Positions 24,081 to 31,469 of a stretch of DNA of 39,166 bases are shown in pieces. Each line of letters begins with the position of its first letter. Positions within the stretch are counted from its first letter, which is position 1. The notes under the pieces were generated by a model. It had not been told where the DNA came from. It made no database searches and saw only the letters and a program-made list of their open reading frames with translations. This DNA is from UBA5232 sp964557565. GTDB taxonomy: Bacteria; Patescibacteriota; Dojkabacteria; SC72. Location of the stretch: NCBI GenBank assembly GCA_964557565.1, contig CAZLAH010000006.1, positions 1 to 39,166 of the forward strand. Direction: 5' to 3'. Made by a program: the position numbers and the translations under genes.

Positions 24081-24166
24081 CGGAGGGAGAGGGATTCGAA
24101 CCCCCGGTCTGGAGACCAGACAGAGCTTTTCGAGAGCTCCCCTTTCGACCACTCAGGCATCCCTCC
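24081..24166 (-). tRNA. tRNA-Ser(CGA)
   Basis: An 86-nt class II tRNA with acceptor GGAGGGA/TCCCTCC, anticodon stem GAGCT/AGCTC with loop CTCGAAA (anticodon CGA) and a variable arm stem GTCTGG/CCAGAC. CCA is not encoded. The first base of the tRNA is also the last base of the stop codon of the upstream gene. Confidence 0.93.
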
Positions 24167-24837
24167 TAAAGATCCTCTAACGGAATATACTCACCATAAC
24201 TCATCTTGTCAAAACGACCCTGCTTCTTAATATCCTTGTATAGCAACTTCTTCTCTAACAAAACAAACAACGCATCCCTATCCTTCTCATCTATGATCAT
24301 AATCAACATACCAGGCCAACTAAGCCTGGTTTCTACTAAAAGAAAAGAAACATCTTTCCTCTTTGTAAAATAGAAACTATCTAACATGTACCATTCATAC
24401 AACTTCCCAATACTATCAACTCCTCTTGCAGTTATCTTGTGAGTAACAGTAATAGGTTTGGTAGTACCAGCAACATATATGAAAAACAGCATAGAAATAA
24501 CAGCGGCCATCATGAAATAGTGACCCAATATAGCAAGAAGAAGTATGAAGCACAAAGAAAGAGCAACTACAATTAGAAATGTCTTACTCTCATAATTAAA
24601 CTCATACCTATCTGGAGCTTTCCATTCAAAAAGTTTAATATTCTGAACTACCTTTGTTTCCTTCTCCTCCTCCTCAAGCTTTATCTTACCTTTCACAATA
24701 CCCTCTCTTCTACTATTCTTCTGATTCTCCTTCGCTATCCTCTTTTCCTCCTTCAATTTCTCCTCCTGCTTTCGAAGAGCCTTCTCACCAGAAATAATGT
24801 CTACAAATTTTCCAATCTCTTTGTCTAATGTTGCCAT
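24166..24837 (-). CDS. Two-TM membrane protein with N-terminal coiled coil, unknown family
   Basis: A 223-aa protein from the ATG at 24837. A longer frame begins at a TTG six codons earlier, but TATGAT ends six bases before this ATG, which favours it. The N-terminal part is a charged coiled coil (about 12-60), then EWKAPDRYEFNYESKTF, two TM helices (about 84-122) and a C-terminal soluble domain that may be PH-like (ITARGVDSIGKLYEWYMLDSFYFTKRKD). Similar coiled-coil plus EW-x-x-P plus two-TM proteins are, from general knowledge, common in Patescibacteria. The stop codon overlaps tRNA-Ser(CGA) by one base. Confidence 0.75.
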   Translation of the reverse strand: MATLDKEIGKFVDIISGEKALRKQEEKLKEEKRIAKENQKNSRREGIVKGKIKLEEEEKETKVVQNIKLFEWKAPDRYEFNYESKTFLIVVALSLCFILLLAILGHYFMMAAVISMLFFIYVAGTTKPITVTHKITARGVDSIGKLYEWYMLDSFYFTKRKDVSFLLVETRLSWPGMLIMIIDEKDRDALFVLLEKKLLYKDIKKQGRFDKMSYGEYIPLEDL

Positions 24838-24843
24838 AGAGTA

Positions 24844-24849
24844 ATCATA
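24844..24849 (-). promoter_or_regulatory. -10 element (TATGAT) inside the end of the upstream gene
   Basis: TATGAT on the minus strand ends six bases before the ATG at 24837. It overlaps the last codons of the 122-aa membrane gene. Confidence 0.5.
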
Positions 24850-25213
24850 TAACAATAATGGCTATTAATACAACAAATAGTATTAATGCTCCCCACATTA
24901 TGTCTAAAATATGAAAGAAATTAAGAACCGTTATTACAAATATACCTATTGTTAAAATCAAAGATATTTTTACAGTAGAGAAACTCTTTTTCCTGAAGCT
25001 AAATTCTTTCTTAAAAAGATGAAGGGTCAAAAATATTAGAAATGAAAGAAAAGAAAAAAGTGAAATTGATGAAAGAAATGCAAATACAGAAATATTTAAC
25101 CAGTTATACTCCCCTATTGTATTAAGAGGTAGAAAATTAGAATTAGTTATTAAATAATACAAAATCCCAACAGAGGTGAGAAAAAGAAAGGTTAGTGTTA
25201 AAAAGAATTTCAT
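24845..25213 (-). CDS. Small four-TM membrane protein
   Basis: A 122-aa, strongly hydrophobic protein with four helices (about 3-22, 40-66, 80-102 and 103-122). The only charged loop is HLFKKEFSFRKKSFSTVK. It has no signature I recognise. It ends inside the promoter of the coiled-coil gene and diverges from the response-regulator-like gene across a 77-base gap. No function is proposed. Confidence 0.6.
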   Translation of the reverse strand: MKFFLTLTFLFLTSVGILYYLITNSNFLPLNTIGEYNWLNISVFAFLSSISLFSFLSFLIFLTLHLFKKEFSFRKKSFSTVKISLILTIGIFVITVLNFFHILDIMWGALILFVVLIAIIVI

Positions 25214-25290
25214 AAATGTATATTTACTAGGTTTTAAGAATAATTACCTGCACTTCTAAGATTTACGAATAATTTTTTTTCTTAAAAGCA

Positions 25291-25965
25291 ATGAATATAC
25301 TAATTATAGAGAATTCGAATACTCTTGCACAGCTTTTGTGTAAAACTTTAGAATCATACAAGCATAATGTCACATTGGATAATGACTCTTTTGTAAGTAA
25401 GAACCTGCTAAAGAGGAATGTTTTTGAATTAATAATAGTAAATAGCAATTTAGAATGTGGAAAAACAAAGGAGATACTAAGCTATATTGTAAAATTCAAA
25501 ACAAATACAAAGATACTTGGTGTTTGTAATAAAGGTGGATGGAGTGAAAAGGTAGATTTTCTTAATCAGGGTGGTGACGATATTCTTACATATCCTTTCC
25601 CTATGCAAGAGCTGTTAGCCAGAATTCAATCATTGATGAGAAGACCTAAGAACTATATAGATAGAACAATATCTTTGGGAGATATTACTTTGGATATAGA
25701 TAATAAAGCTATATTTAAAAACGAGAAAGAGATTTCTATTAGAAAAAAGGAATACGATCTTTTTGAATATTTAGTTAGAAACAATGAGAGGCCTATTTCA
25801 AGATGTGAACTACTTGATCATGTTTGGGATTACAGAGAGTATGTAGGTTCAAATACAATAGATGTACATATAAATAGGTTAAGAGACAAGCTTGAAGACA
25901 AAGAAATCATAAAGACTGTTCATGGAATAGGATATCAAGCTAAAAAACCTCTTAAAGCATCATAG
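25291..25965 (+). CDS. OmpR/PhoB-type regulator with a degenerate receiver domain
   Basis: A 224-aa protein of normal OmpR-family length. The receiver (1-118) keeps the fold but has lost most of the phosphorylation site. The acid pair reads Glu7-Asn8, the phosphoacceptor Asp is Asn51 (IIVNSN), the switch Thr/Ser is Cys79 and the invariant Lys is Tyr101 (LTYPFP). The winged-helix domain (about 125-220) is intact, with RKKEYDLFEYLVRNNERPISR, SNTIDVHINRLRDKL and TVHGIGYQ. It should bind DNA without phosphorelay control. No histidine kinase is visible nearby. Its last 14 bases overlap the 3' end of dnaN on the other strand. Confidence 0.9.
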   Translation: MNILIIENSNTLAQLLCKTLESYKHNVTLDNDSFVSKNLLKRNVFELIIVNSNLECGKTKEILSYIVKFKTNTKILGVCNKGGWSEKVDFLNQGGDDILTYPFPMQELLARIQSLMRRPKNYIDRTISLGDITLDIDNKAIFKNEKEISIRKKEYDLFEYLVRNNERPISRCELLDHVWDYREYVGSNTIDVHINRLRDKLEDKEIIKTVHGIGYQAKKPLKAS

Positions 25966-27073
25966 GCATAACAAGATGTATGAAGCTTTCATCTCCTTCT
26001 ATCTTGAATACTCCTGGCCTTACAGCTTCTGAACATTCAAATTGTATATCTTGACTATCAACATGATTTAAGACATCTGAAAGAAGTTTTGCGCTAAATG
26101 CTATCTTAAGATCCTCTCCTTCTACCTTACATGGGAATTTACTCTGATTCTTTCCTAAATCAGTCTGTGTTGCAGAAAGAGTAATATCATCTCCCTTACT
26201 ATGAATATCTAAAATCATTTTATTCCCAAGAACTGATCTTGCAATGATATTGATAATCTTCAAAGAGTTAAGGAAATCATCCTTACTAATATTACACTTT
26301 GTTTTGTATCCTGTAGGAATAATCTGCTTGTATTCAGGAAATTCTCCATCTATTAATCTAGAGATCAAATCTATATCTGCAAATCTAAACATAACCTGAT
26401 TCCTATCTTCTAAAAGATATATTGAAACCCAATCTTCATCAGAATTTAATTCAGAAATAATATGCGAAAGCTCTTGTAATGCTCTAACAGGGACAAGAAA
26501 TTCTTTCTTAACACTTCCCTTCTCTATTTTTATTACCTGTTTAGAAAGTCTTAAACCATCTGTTGCAACAAATGATATGCTATCTCCATCTATTTCGACT
26601 TTTACTCCTGTAAGAACAGGTTTAATATCATCTGTAGCAGCAGCAAAAGAGACTCTATTTACAGCCGTTGCTAAGTCAGCCTTGTTTATCCTTACTAAAG
26701 AAGAATCTTCCTTAATATCAGGGATACTTGGGAAATCATCTGAAGGCATAGTATTGAAACTTGCAGAGTTATTGGATGTTGAAATATTAAAATTCTGCTT
26801 ATCTACAGTAATATCAACTTTTTCCTCAGGAATATTATTAACAAATTCAGCCAACTGTTTTGCTGGTGCAGTTATCTTCCCTTCATCTTCAATATCAGCA
26901 CCTATCCATGTAGTAAGACTTAATTCAAGATCAGTTGATTTCATAATCAATTTACCTTTTTGACTCTCAAAGTAAACATTATTAAGGATAGGTAGCCCAG
27001 GTTTGTTATTAACAATTCTACTTATGATATTAAGATATTGTGCAAAGGTTTCTTGATTACATGAGAACTGCAT
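25952..27073 (-). CDS. dnaN: DNA polymerase III beta sliding clamp
   Basis: A 373-aa protein of standard length, with three clamp domains that form a ring to tether the replicase. Visible landmarks are the N-terminal SRIVNNKPGLPILNNVYFE, GADIEDEGKITAPAKQL, MPSDDFPSIP, LSKQVIKIEKG, RLIDGEFPEYKQIIP and the C-terminal HLVMPMML (canonical MPMRL; Arg is Met here). It lies downstream of dnaA on the same strand, separated by the probable origin. TATAAT (27090-27095) is 16 bases before the ATG, giving a leader of about nine bases. Confidence 0.97.
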   Translation of the reverse strand: MQFSCNQETFAQYLNIISRIVNNKPGLPILNNVYFESQKGKLIMKSTDLELSLTTWIGADIEDEGKITAPAKQLAEFVNNIPEEKVDITVDKQNFNISTSNNSASFNTMPSDDFPSIPDIKEDSSLVRINKADLATAVNRVSFAAATDDIKPVLTGVKVEIDGDSISFVATDGLRLSKQVIKIEKGSVKKEFLVPVRALQELSHIISELNSDEDWVSIYLLEDRNQVMFRFADIDLISRLIDGEFPEYKQIIPTGYKTKCNISKDDFLNSLKIINIIARSVLGNKMILDIHSKGDDITLSATQTDLGKNQSKFPCKVEGEDLKIAFSAKLLSDVLNHVDSQDIQFECSEAVRPGVFKIEGDESFIHLVMPMML

Positions 27074-27535
27074 ATCTTTTATGTTTAATATTATATATTA
27101 GGCAGTTGTTATACTGTTTATTGTATCATTTTTTCTCTTATAGAGAAATTTTCTTGTTTGTTTTCTTACTGTTCTATATTTTTTTTATTTTTATGATTAA
27201 GTACAAGTTGTAGTAGGGAGTATGGATATGTTCATAACTTACTGTCTTTCTCTTTAAATCCCTTTTGTAATCGAAATAATTTTAGATATTCCTATGTGTA
27301 TATTTTTCTACCTTAAAACCTCTTTAAATCGTAAATACTCTCTCAAAATAGAGGTTTCTTTTGTGGATTAATTCTTTGTATAACTTTGGATAACTTTCTG
27401 CTCTATGTGAATATGTTCTAATTAGTAATTTATTATATCAAAGGGCTTTTTACGAAATGAAAGGATTTCCTTAAGTGGAAAGATTAAAAGTTATACAGGA
27501 GTAAGAAGATAGTTATTCACAATGTTGTCCACACC
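27074..27535. other. Probable replication origin (oriC) between dnaN and dnaA
   Basis: A 462-base gap without a gene. DnaA-box-like nonamers cluster at the dnaA end: TTATTCACA (27513-27521), TTGTCCACA (27525-27533), and on the other strand TGTGGATTA (27362-27370), TTTGGATAA (27385-27393) and TGTGAATAT (27406-27414). A very AT-rich stretch with T runs (about 27121-27200) could be the unwinding element. An inverted repeat AAACCTCT/AGAGGTTT lies at 27316-27357. Location between dnaA and dnaN is a standard origin position. GC skew was not computed. Confidence 0.6.
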
Positions 27536-28978
27536 CTACTCTCTTAGCATTTTCAAACAGTTTTGAATCTTCTCTCCAAACCTAGAATCACTTTCTATCT
27601 TCTTTGAAATTTTGTCATACGCATGTAATACAGTAGTATGATCTTTTCTATTAACTTCTCGAGCTACTCTTTCCAAAGGTAATTCTAGCTCTTTTCTAAG
27701 GATATACATTACAATTTGTCTACACATCGCTACATATGCTGTTCTCCTATTCCCTTTTATATCCGAAGGCTTAACATCGAAGACATCTGCAACTGAAGAT
27801 ATTACTTTTGCAGGAGTTATCTTCTTCCTTTTGTAATCTATATCTATCTGTAATATCCTTCCAATATCTTCATTTGATGGGTTTACACCTAGCTTGAAGA
27901 GAGAAACGACTTTTGTTAATGCTCCCTCTAGTTCTCTAATATTTGTTTCTATATTCTTAGCAATTAATTCTATATATTCATCAGGGATAGTTATATTTCT
28001 ATCTGAGAGTGATTGTCTTAATATAGCCATTCTAGTCTCGTAATCTGGAGATTGTATATCTGCAACCATACCACCTTCAAATCTAGACCTTAATCTATCT
28101 GTAATATTTTTAATTTCTTTTGGTGGTCTATCTGATGCAAGCACTATCTGCTTGTTTGCTTGATAAAGGGTATTAAATGTATGGAAAAGCTCTTCTTGTG
28201 TTCTGGGATATGTTTCTACAAACTGAACGTCATCAATGATGAGGAGATCTACAGCTCTATATTTATTTCTAAAATCCTCATTTCTTTTTGTTCTAATTGC
28301 TTCTACCATTTCATTTAAGAATTGTTCAATGGATATATATACAACCTTTTTGTTTGGATCCTTTTTCAATATTTCATTACCAATTGCTTGCATTAAGTGT
28401 GTTTTTCCAAGTCCGGTATTACCATAGAAGAAAACAGGATTATATGCATTTCCTAAATCATCAACTACAGCTTGTGCTACTGCTTCTGCAAGTCTGTTGT
28501 TTGTACCAACTATGAAATTTGAAAAAAGGTATTTAGGATTAAGATGGGAATTTGTTAAGGCTTTCTCCAAAAGATTCTTTTCTTTTTCAGATGCAGAGAA
28601 GAGGTCAAGTGGAGTATTACCGTCTACTTCATGATATTCGTAAGATATTTTTTTCTTTGGAGAGTTTTCTTCTCTAACATTTATCTCTATTTCAAAGTTG
28701 AAACCAGAAGATTTCAAAAGGGCCTGTTTAAGTGCTGCATGGTAATCTCGGAGTATTTTCTCTCTCTTGTATGTAGCATCACAAGAGATCTGTACGACAC
28801 CATTATTTATATCTTCAATATATGAATTTCCTAAAACAGCACCAAACTCTCTAGTACCAATCATTAGTTTAAGATTTTCTTTAGCACTTTTCCAAAGATC
28901 ATCGGGTCTTAACTCTACCCCACCCTCTTTATTGTTGTCGATGTTTTCTATATAGTTTTCAAAATCAGCTTTATACAT
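27536..28978 (-). CDS. dnaA: Chromosomal replication initiator DnaA
   Basis: A 480-aa protein from the ATG at 28978 (a TTG codon just before it also extends the frame but is unneeded). Domain I (about 10-95) has LWKSAKENLKLMIG. The AAA+ domain has Walker A GNTGLGKT (186-193) and Walker B LLIIDDVQF (245-253), plus sensor residues SDRPPKEI and TDRLRSRFEGG. The C-terminal DNA-binding domain has the DnaA signature DHTTVLHAYDKI (446-457). Length is normal. It is divergent from rpmH. A TAATAT lies six bases before the ATG, again a leaderless arrangement. Confidence 0.97.
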   Translation of the reverse strand: MYKADFENYIENIDNNKEGGVELRPDDLWKSAKENLKLMIGTREFGAVLGNSYIEDINNGVVQISCDATYKREKILRDYHAALKQALLKSSGFNFEIEINVREENSPKKKISYEYHEVDGNTPLDLFSASEKEKNLLEKALTNSHLNPKYLFSNFIVGTNNRLAEAVAQAVVDDLGNAYNPVFFYGNTGLGKTHLMQAIGNEILKKDPNKKVVYISIEQFLNEMVEAIRTKRNEDFRNKYRAVDLLIIDDVQFVETYPRTQEELFHTFNTLYQANKQIVLASDRPPKEIKNITDRLRSRFEGGMVADIQSPDYETRMAILRQSLSDRNITIPDEYIELIAKNIETNIRELEGALTKVVSLFKLGVNPSNEDIGRILQIDIDYKRKKITPAKVISSVADVFDVKPSDIKGNRRTAYVAMCRQIVMYILRKELELPLERVAREVNRKDHTTVLHAYDKISKKIESDSRFGEKIQNCLKMLRE

Positions 28979-29179
28979 CAAAGCATATTACAGAATTTAA
29001 CATTGGCAGTATATGGAGGGCAGTCTATGGTCGATTGGGACTTTTCTCCATTATATTGATTTCTGAGAAAATGTGGATATGTATATTAAGAGGTTTGAGA
29101 ATCTGTTGTATACAGCCGGTTTTGTATATTGGTTTTTAGGTCTAGAAATTTTAGAGAGGTTTGTAACAGTAAAAGTATT

Positions 29180-29208
29180 TGCTAATTAGGTACTCTTACT
29201 ATATAATT
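29180..29208 (+). promoter_or_regulatory. Promoter of rpmH operon
   Basis: TTGCTA (29180-29185), a 17-base spacer and TATAAT (29203-29208). The leader to the ATG at 29240 is about 25 bases. The rest of the dnaA-rpmH gap (28979-29179) contains one DnaA-box-like TGTGGATAT (29072-29080) and no gene. Confidence 0.7.
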
Positions 29209-29239
29209 ACCTCGAATTCACATATATTGAGATCAAGTT

Positions 29240-29422
29240 ATGAAAAGAACATATCAACCAAAAAATGTAAAAAGAATTAAGAAACTCGGCTTCCGAGCTA
29301 GAAACAAGACTGTTGGTGGTAGAAAAGTATTGAAAAGAAGAAGATTAAAAGGAAGAAAAAACCTTACAGTAAGTGAACAATATACTCTTGCAAGAAAAAA
29401 GCATACAAAAAGTATAAGATAG
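29240..29422 (+). CDS. rpmH: 50S ribosomal protein L34, C-terminally extended
   Basis: A 60-aa protein. The first 44 residues match L34 (MKRTYQPKNVKR, GFRARNKT, GRKVLKRRRLKGRKNLTV). About 16 further residues (SEQYTLARKKHTKSIR) extend beyond the usual end. L34 is part of the large-subunit core. The gene heads the rpmH-rnpA-yidD-yidC-jag cluster, a very conserved bacterial order next to dnaA. Confidence 0.96.
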   Translation: MKRTYQPKNVKRIKKLGFRARNKTVGGRKVLKRRRLKGRKNLTVSEQYTLARKKHTKSIR

Positions 29423-29426
29423 AGAT

Positions 29427-29762
29427 ATGCTTCCTAAAAAATACAGGCTTTTAGCCAAGGAATTTCCAAATACATATAAAAGAGGTACTAAACTTAGAGG
29501 TAAGTACGGTATGCTTGTATATACAGAAAGTAATAATGATGCTCCTCATTTTGGATTCGTAGTAAGTAAAAAAATAGGTGATGCTGTACATAGGCATAGA
29601 GTTACTAGAATCCTAAGAACAATATTCCTAGAAGCAATTGAAGTATATAAGATGGAGAATCTTCATCTTAATTATCAATACATAGCTTTTGAATATTGTG
29701 ATAAAAGAGAAATTCTTAAGCAAGAAATATTCCCTCTAATTGAGAAAAGTCTTCAAAAATGA
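29427..29762 (+). CDS. rnpA: Ribonuclease P protein component
   Basis: A 111-aa basic protein that assists the RNase P RNA in maturing tRNA 5' ends. The RNR-type motif is KKIGDAVHRHRVTRILR (48-64), preceded by FGFVVSKK, with the aromatic and basic surface expected of the fold. It lies four bases after rpmH, and its stop (TGA) overlaps the yidD start (ATGA). Length is normal (about 110-120 aa). Confidence 0.93.
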   Translation: MLPKKYRLLAKEFPNTYKRGTKLRGKYGMLVYTESNNDAPHFGFVVSKKIGDAVHRHRVTRILRTIFLEAIEVYKMENLHLNYQYIAFEYCDKREILKQEIFPLIEKSLQK

Positions 29763-29998
29763 GATGGTTTCTACTCCTACTCATAAGGGGATATCAAAAA
29801 ACACTTTCGTATGATCATGGATTGTTAGGAAAAATATTTCCAAATGTTAGATATTGTAAGTTTACTCCTACATGTTCGGAGTATGGTTATGATGCTATTA
29901 GCAAATATGGTAGTATTAAAGGTTCCTGGTTATTCTTAAAAAGATTTGTAAAATGTAATCCTTGGACAAAACCAGGTACATATGATCCTGTTCCTTAG
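29759..29998 (+). CDS. yidD: Membrane protein insertion efficiency factor YidD
   Basis: A 79-aa protein. Family motifs LIRGYQKTLS, CKFTPTCSEYGYDAISKYG and KRFVKCNPWTKPGTYDPVP are all present, including the conserved Cys pair of CKFTPTC. It acts at the inner face of the membrane to help YidC-dependent insertion. It overlaps rnpA by four bases and precedes yidC by 52. Confidence 0.96.
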   Translation: MRWFLLLLIRGYQKTLSYDHGLLGKIFPNVRYCKFTPTCSEYGYDAISKYGSIKGSWLFLKRFVKCNPWTKPGTYDPVP

Positions 29999-30050
29999 TT
30001 CGAATTTATGATATATTCGCTAAGATTCTTTATTTGTTAACAAACAAACA

Positions 30051-30923
30051 ATGATAGACATATGGAATACAATTTTCTACTATCCAGTTCTCAATATTGT
30101 CGTATTGGCATATCACCTTCTCTGGGATAACTTAGGTTTGGCAATAATAGCTATAGCTATACTTTTTAGGTTGATACTTCTCCCTTTCATGAAGAGGCAG
30201 ACAGAAATGACAAAAAAGATGGCAGCATTAAAACCACAACTTCAAGAGTTACAGACTAAATACAAAAATAATCCTCAAAAGCTATCACAAGAGCAAATGA
30301 AGCTATACCAAAAAGTAGGATACAATCCTTTAGGTTGTTTAGTAACCTTTCTTCCTCAGCTTTTGATCCTTTCAGTCTTGATCCAAGTTATTAGAAATGT
30401 AACTGGAGGGAGTTTAGACGGAATATATAGTTTTGTAGCTGATTGGATAAATAATGGAACTACTCTTGTAATTAATACGGATTTTCTCATTTGGGATTTA
30501 ACTAAATCTTACAATGATGTATCAAACGAATTCGGTAGACTCTCAACAATAGCTCTATTCTATTTATTCTTAAGTGTTTTGGTAGGTTTCTCTCAATATT
30601 TGATGTCGAAATTCACTCAAGTTATGCAGGACCCTATCTCTATGGCAGCAAGTGTTCCTGAGAAGAGCACAAAGAAGAAAAAAGAAGGTGAACCTGTTTC
30701 TCCAGAAGAATTACAGAAGAAAATGATGAATTCTTTTATGTTAATACTTCCCTTCTCTACCGTGTTCATAGCTATTAGTGCACCATCAGCATTAAGTTTG
30801 TACTGGGTTATTCAGTCTTTAATGCTTGTTTTACAGTATGCTGTTTTAGATTGGGATAAGACGAAAAAGGGCGTTCAGAACTTGATTACTATTTTGAAAG
30901 AAAAGAGAGAGAAGAAAATATAG
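30051..30923 (+). CDS. yidC: YidC/Oxa1 membrane protein insertase
   Basis: A 290-aa insertase of the short, Gram-positive type, with no large periplasmic domain. TM1 holds the conserved Arg40 (AILFRLILLPF) that receives substrates in the groove. The cytoplasmic hairpin is Lys/Gln rich (KPQLQELQTKYKNNPQKLSQEQ). Then come PLGCLVTFLPQLLILSVL, the TIALFYLFLSVLVGFSQYL helix, and FSTVFIAISAPSALSLYWVIQSL near the end, with a basic tail. A Lys-rich loop (KKKKEGEP) is before the last two helices. No signal peptide cleavage site is seen. It precedes jag in the standard order. Confidence 0.95.
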   Translation: MIDIWNTIFYYPVLNIVVLAYHLLWDNLGLAIIAIAILFRLILLPFMKRQTEMTKKMAALKPQLQELQTKYKNNPQKLSQEQMKLYQKVGYNPLGCLVTFLPQLLILSVLIQVIRNVTGGSLDGIYSFVADWINNGTTLVINTDFLIWDLTKSYNDVSNEFGRLSTIALFYLFLSVLVGFSQYLMSKFTQVMQDPISMAASVPEKSTKKKKEGEPVSPEELQKKMMNSFMLILPFSTVFIAISAPSALSLYWVIQSLMLVLQYAVLDWDKTKKGVQNLITILKEKREKKI

Positions 30924-30965
30924 TTACTGCCAATGACTTAGTTATTAAATTATTAATATTTATAT

Positions 30966-31445
30966 ATGGAAGATAAAGATATTGTTAATTTAGTAGAGAA
31001 AGAATTGGAAACTCTTTGCTCTCTATTAGATGTTGATTGCCAAAGAGAGTGTGTTGTAGAAGATGGTGAGGAGGGAATAAAGTATATTAAGATAAATTTC
31101 GAGGGAGAGAATCTTGGATATATGATTGGTAATCATGGTAGGCACTTAGATTCTTTGCAGTTCATTCTTCAAGTAATAATGGGAAGGAAGTTTGATCCTG
31201 ATTTCAACTTTAGAATCTTCATAGATGTTGGTGGTTACAGAAAAGAGAAAGACAATCAGTTAGAGGAAATGGCTATTCAAAAGGCAGATGATGCTAGAAT
31301 TCTTGGAGAAGAAGTAGAATTATCTCCTATGAAGCCATCAGATAGGAGAATTATTCATCTTGCTCTAATGAAATTTGCAGATATTCAAACAGAGAGTCGT
31401 GGAGAAGGAAGAGACAGACATATTGTAATAAAGGCTGTTAAGTAG
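30966..31445 (+). CDS. jag: Jag/KhpB RNA-binding protein (KH-R3H)
   Basis: A 159-aa protein with a KH domain (GYMIGNHGRHLDSLQ, GxxG at 55-58) and an R3H domain (RRIIH, with Arg126 and His130, then TESRGEGRDRHIVI). The N-terminal Jag_N domain of longer homologues is absent. It binds RNA and in other bacteria affects growth and cell shape. TAATAT ends six bases before the ATG, so it probably has its own leaderless transcript in addition to read-through from yidC. Confidence 0.93.
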   Translation: MEDKDIVNLVEKELETLCSLLDVDCQRECVVEDGEEGIKYIKINFEGENLGYMIGNHGRHLDSLQFILQVIMGRKFDPDFNFRIFIDVGGYRKEKDNQLEEMAIQKADDARILGEEVELSPMKPSDRRIIHLALMKFADIQTESRGEGRDRHIVIKAVK

Positions 31446-31457
31446 ATATCTATATGT

Positions 31458-31463
31458 TAGAAT
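31458..31463 (+). promoter_or_regulatory. -10 element (TAGAAT), leaderless spacing
   Basis: TAGAAT ends six bases before the ATG at 31470. Confidence 0.45.
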
Positions 31464-31469
31464 GATTCT

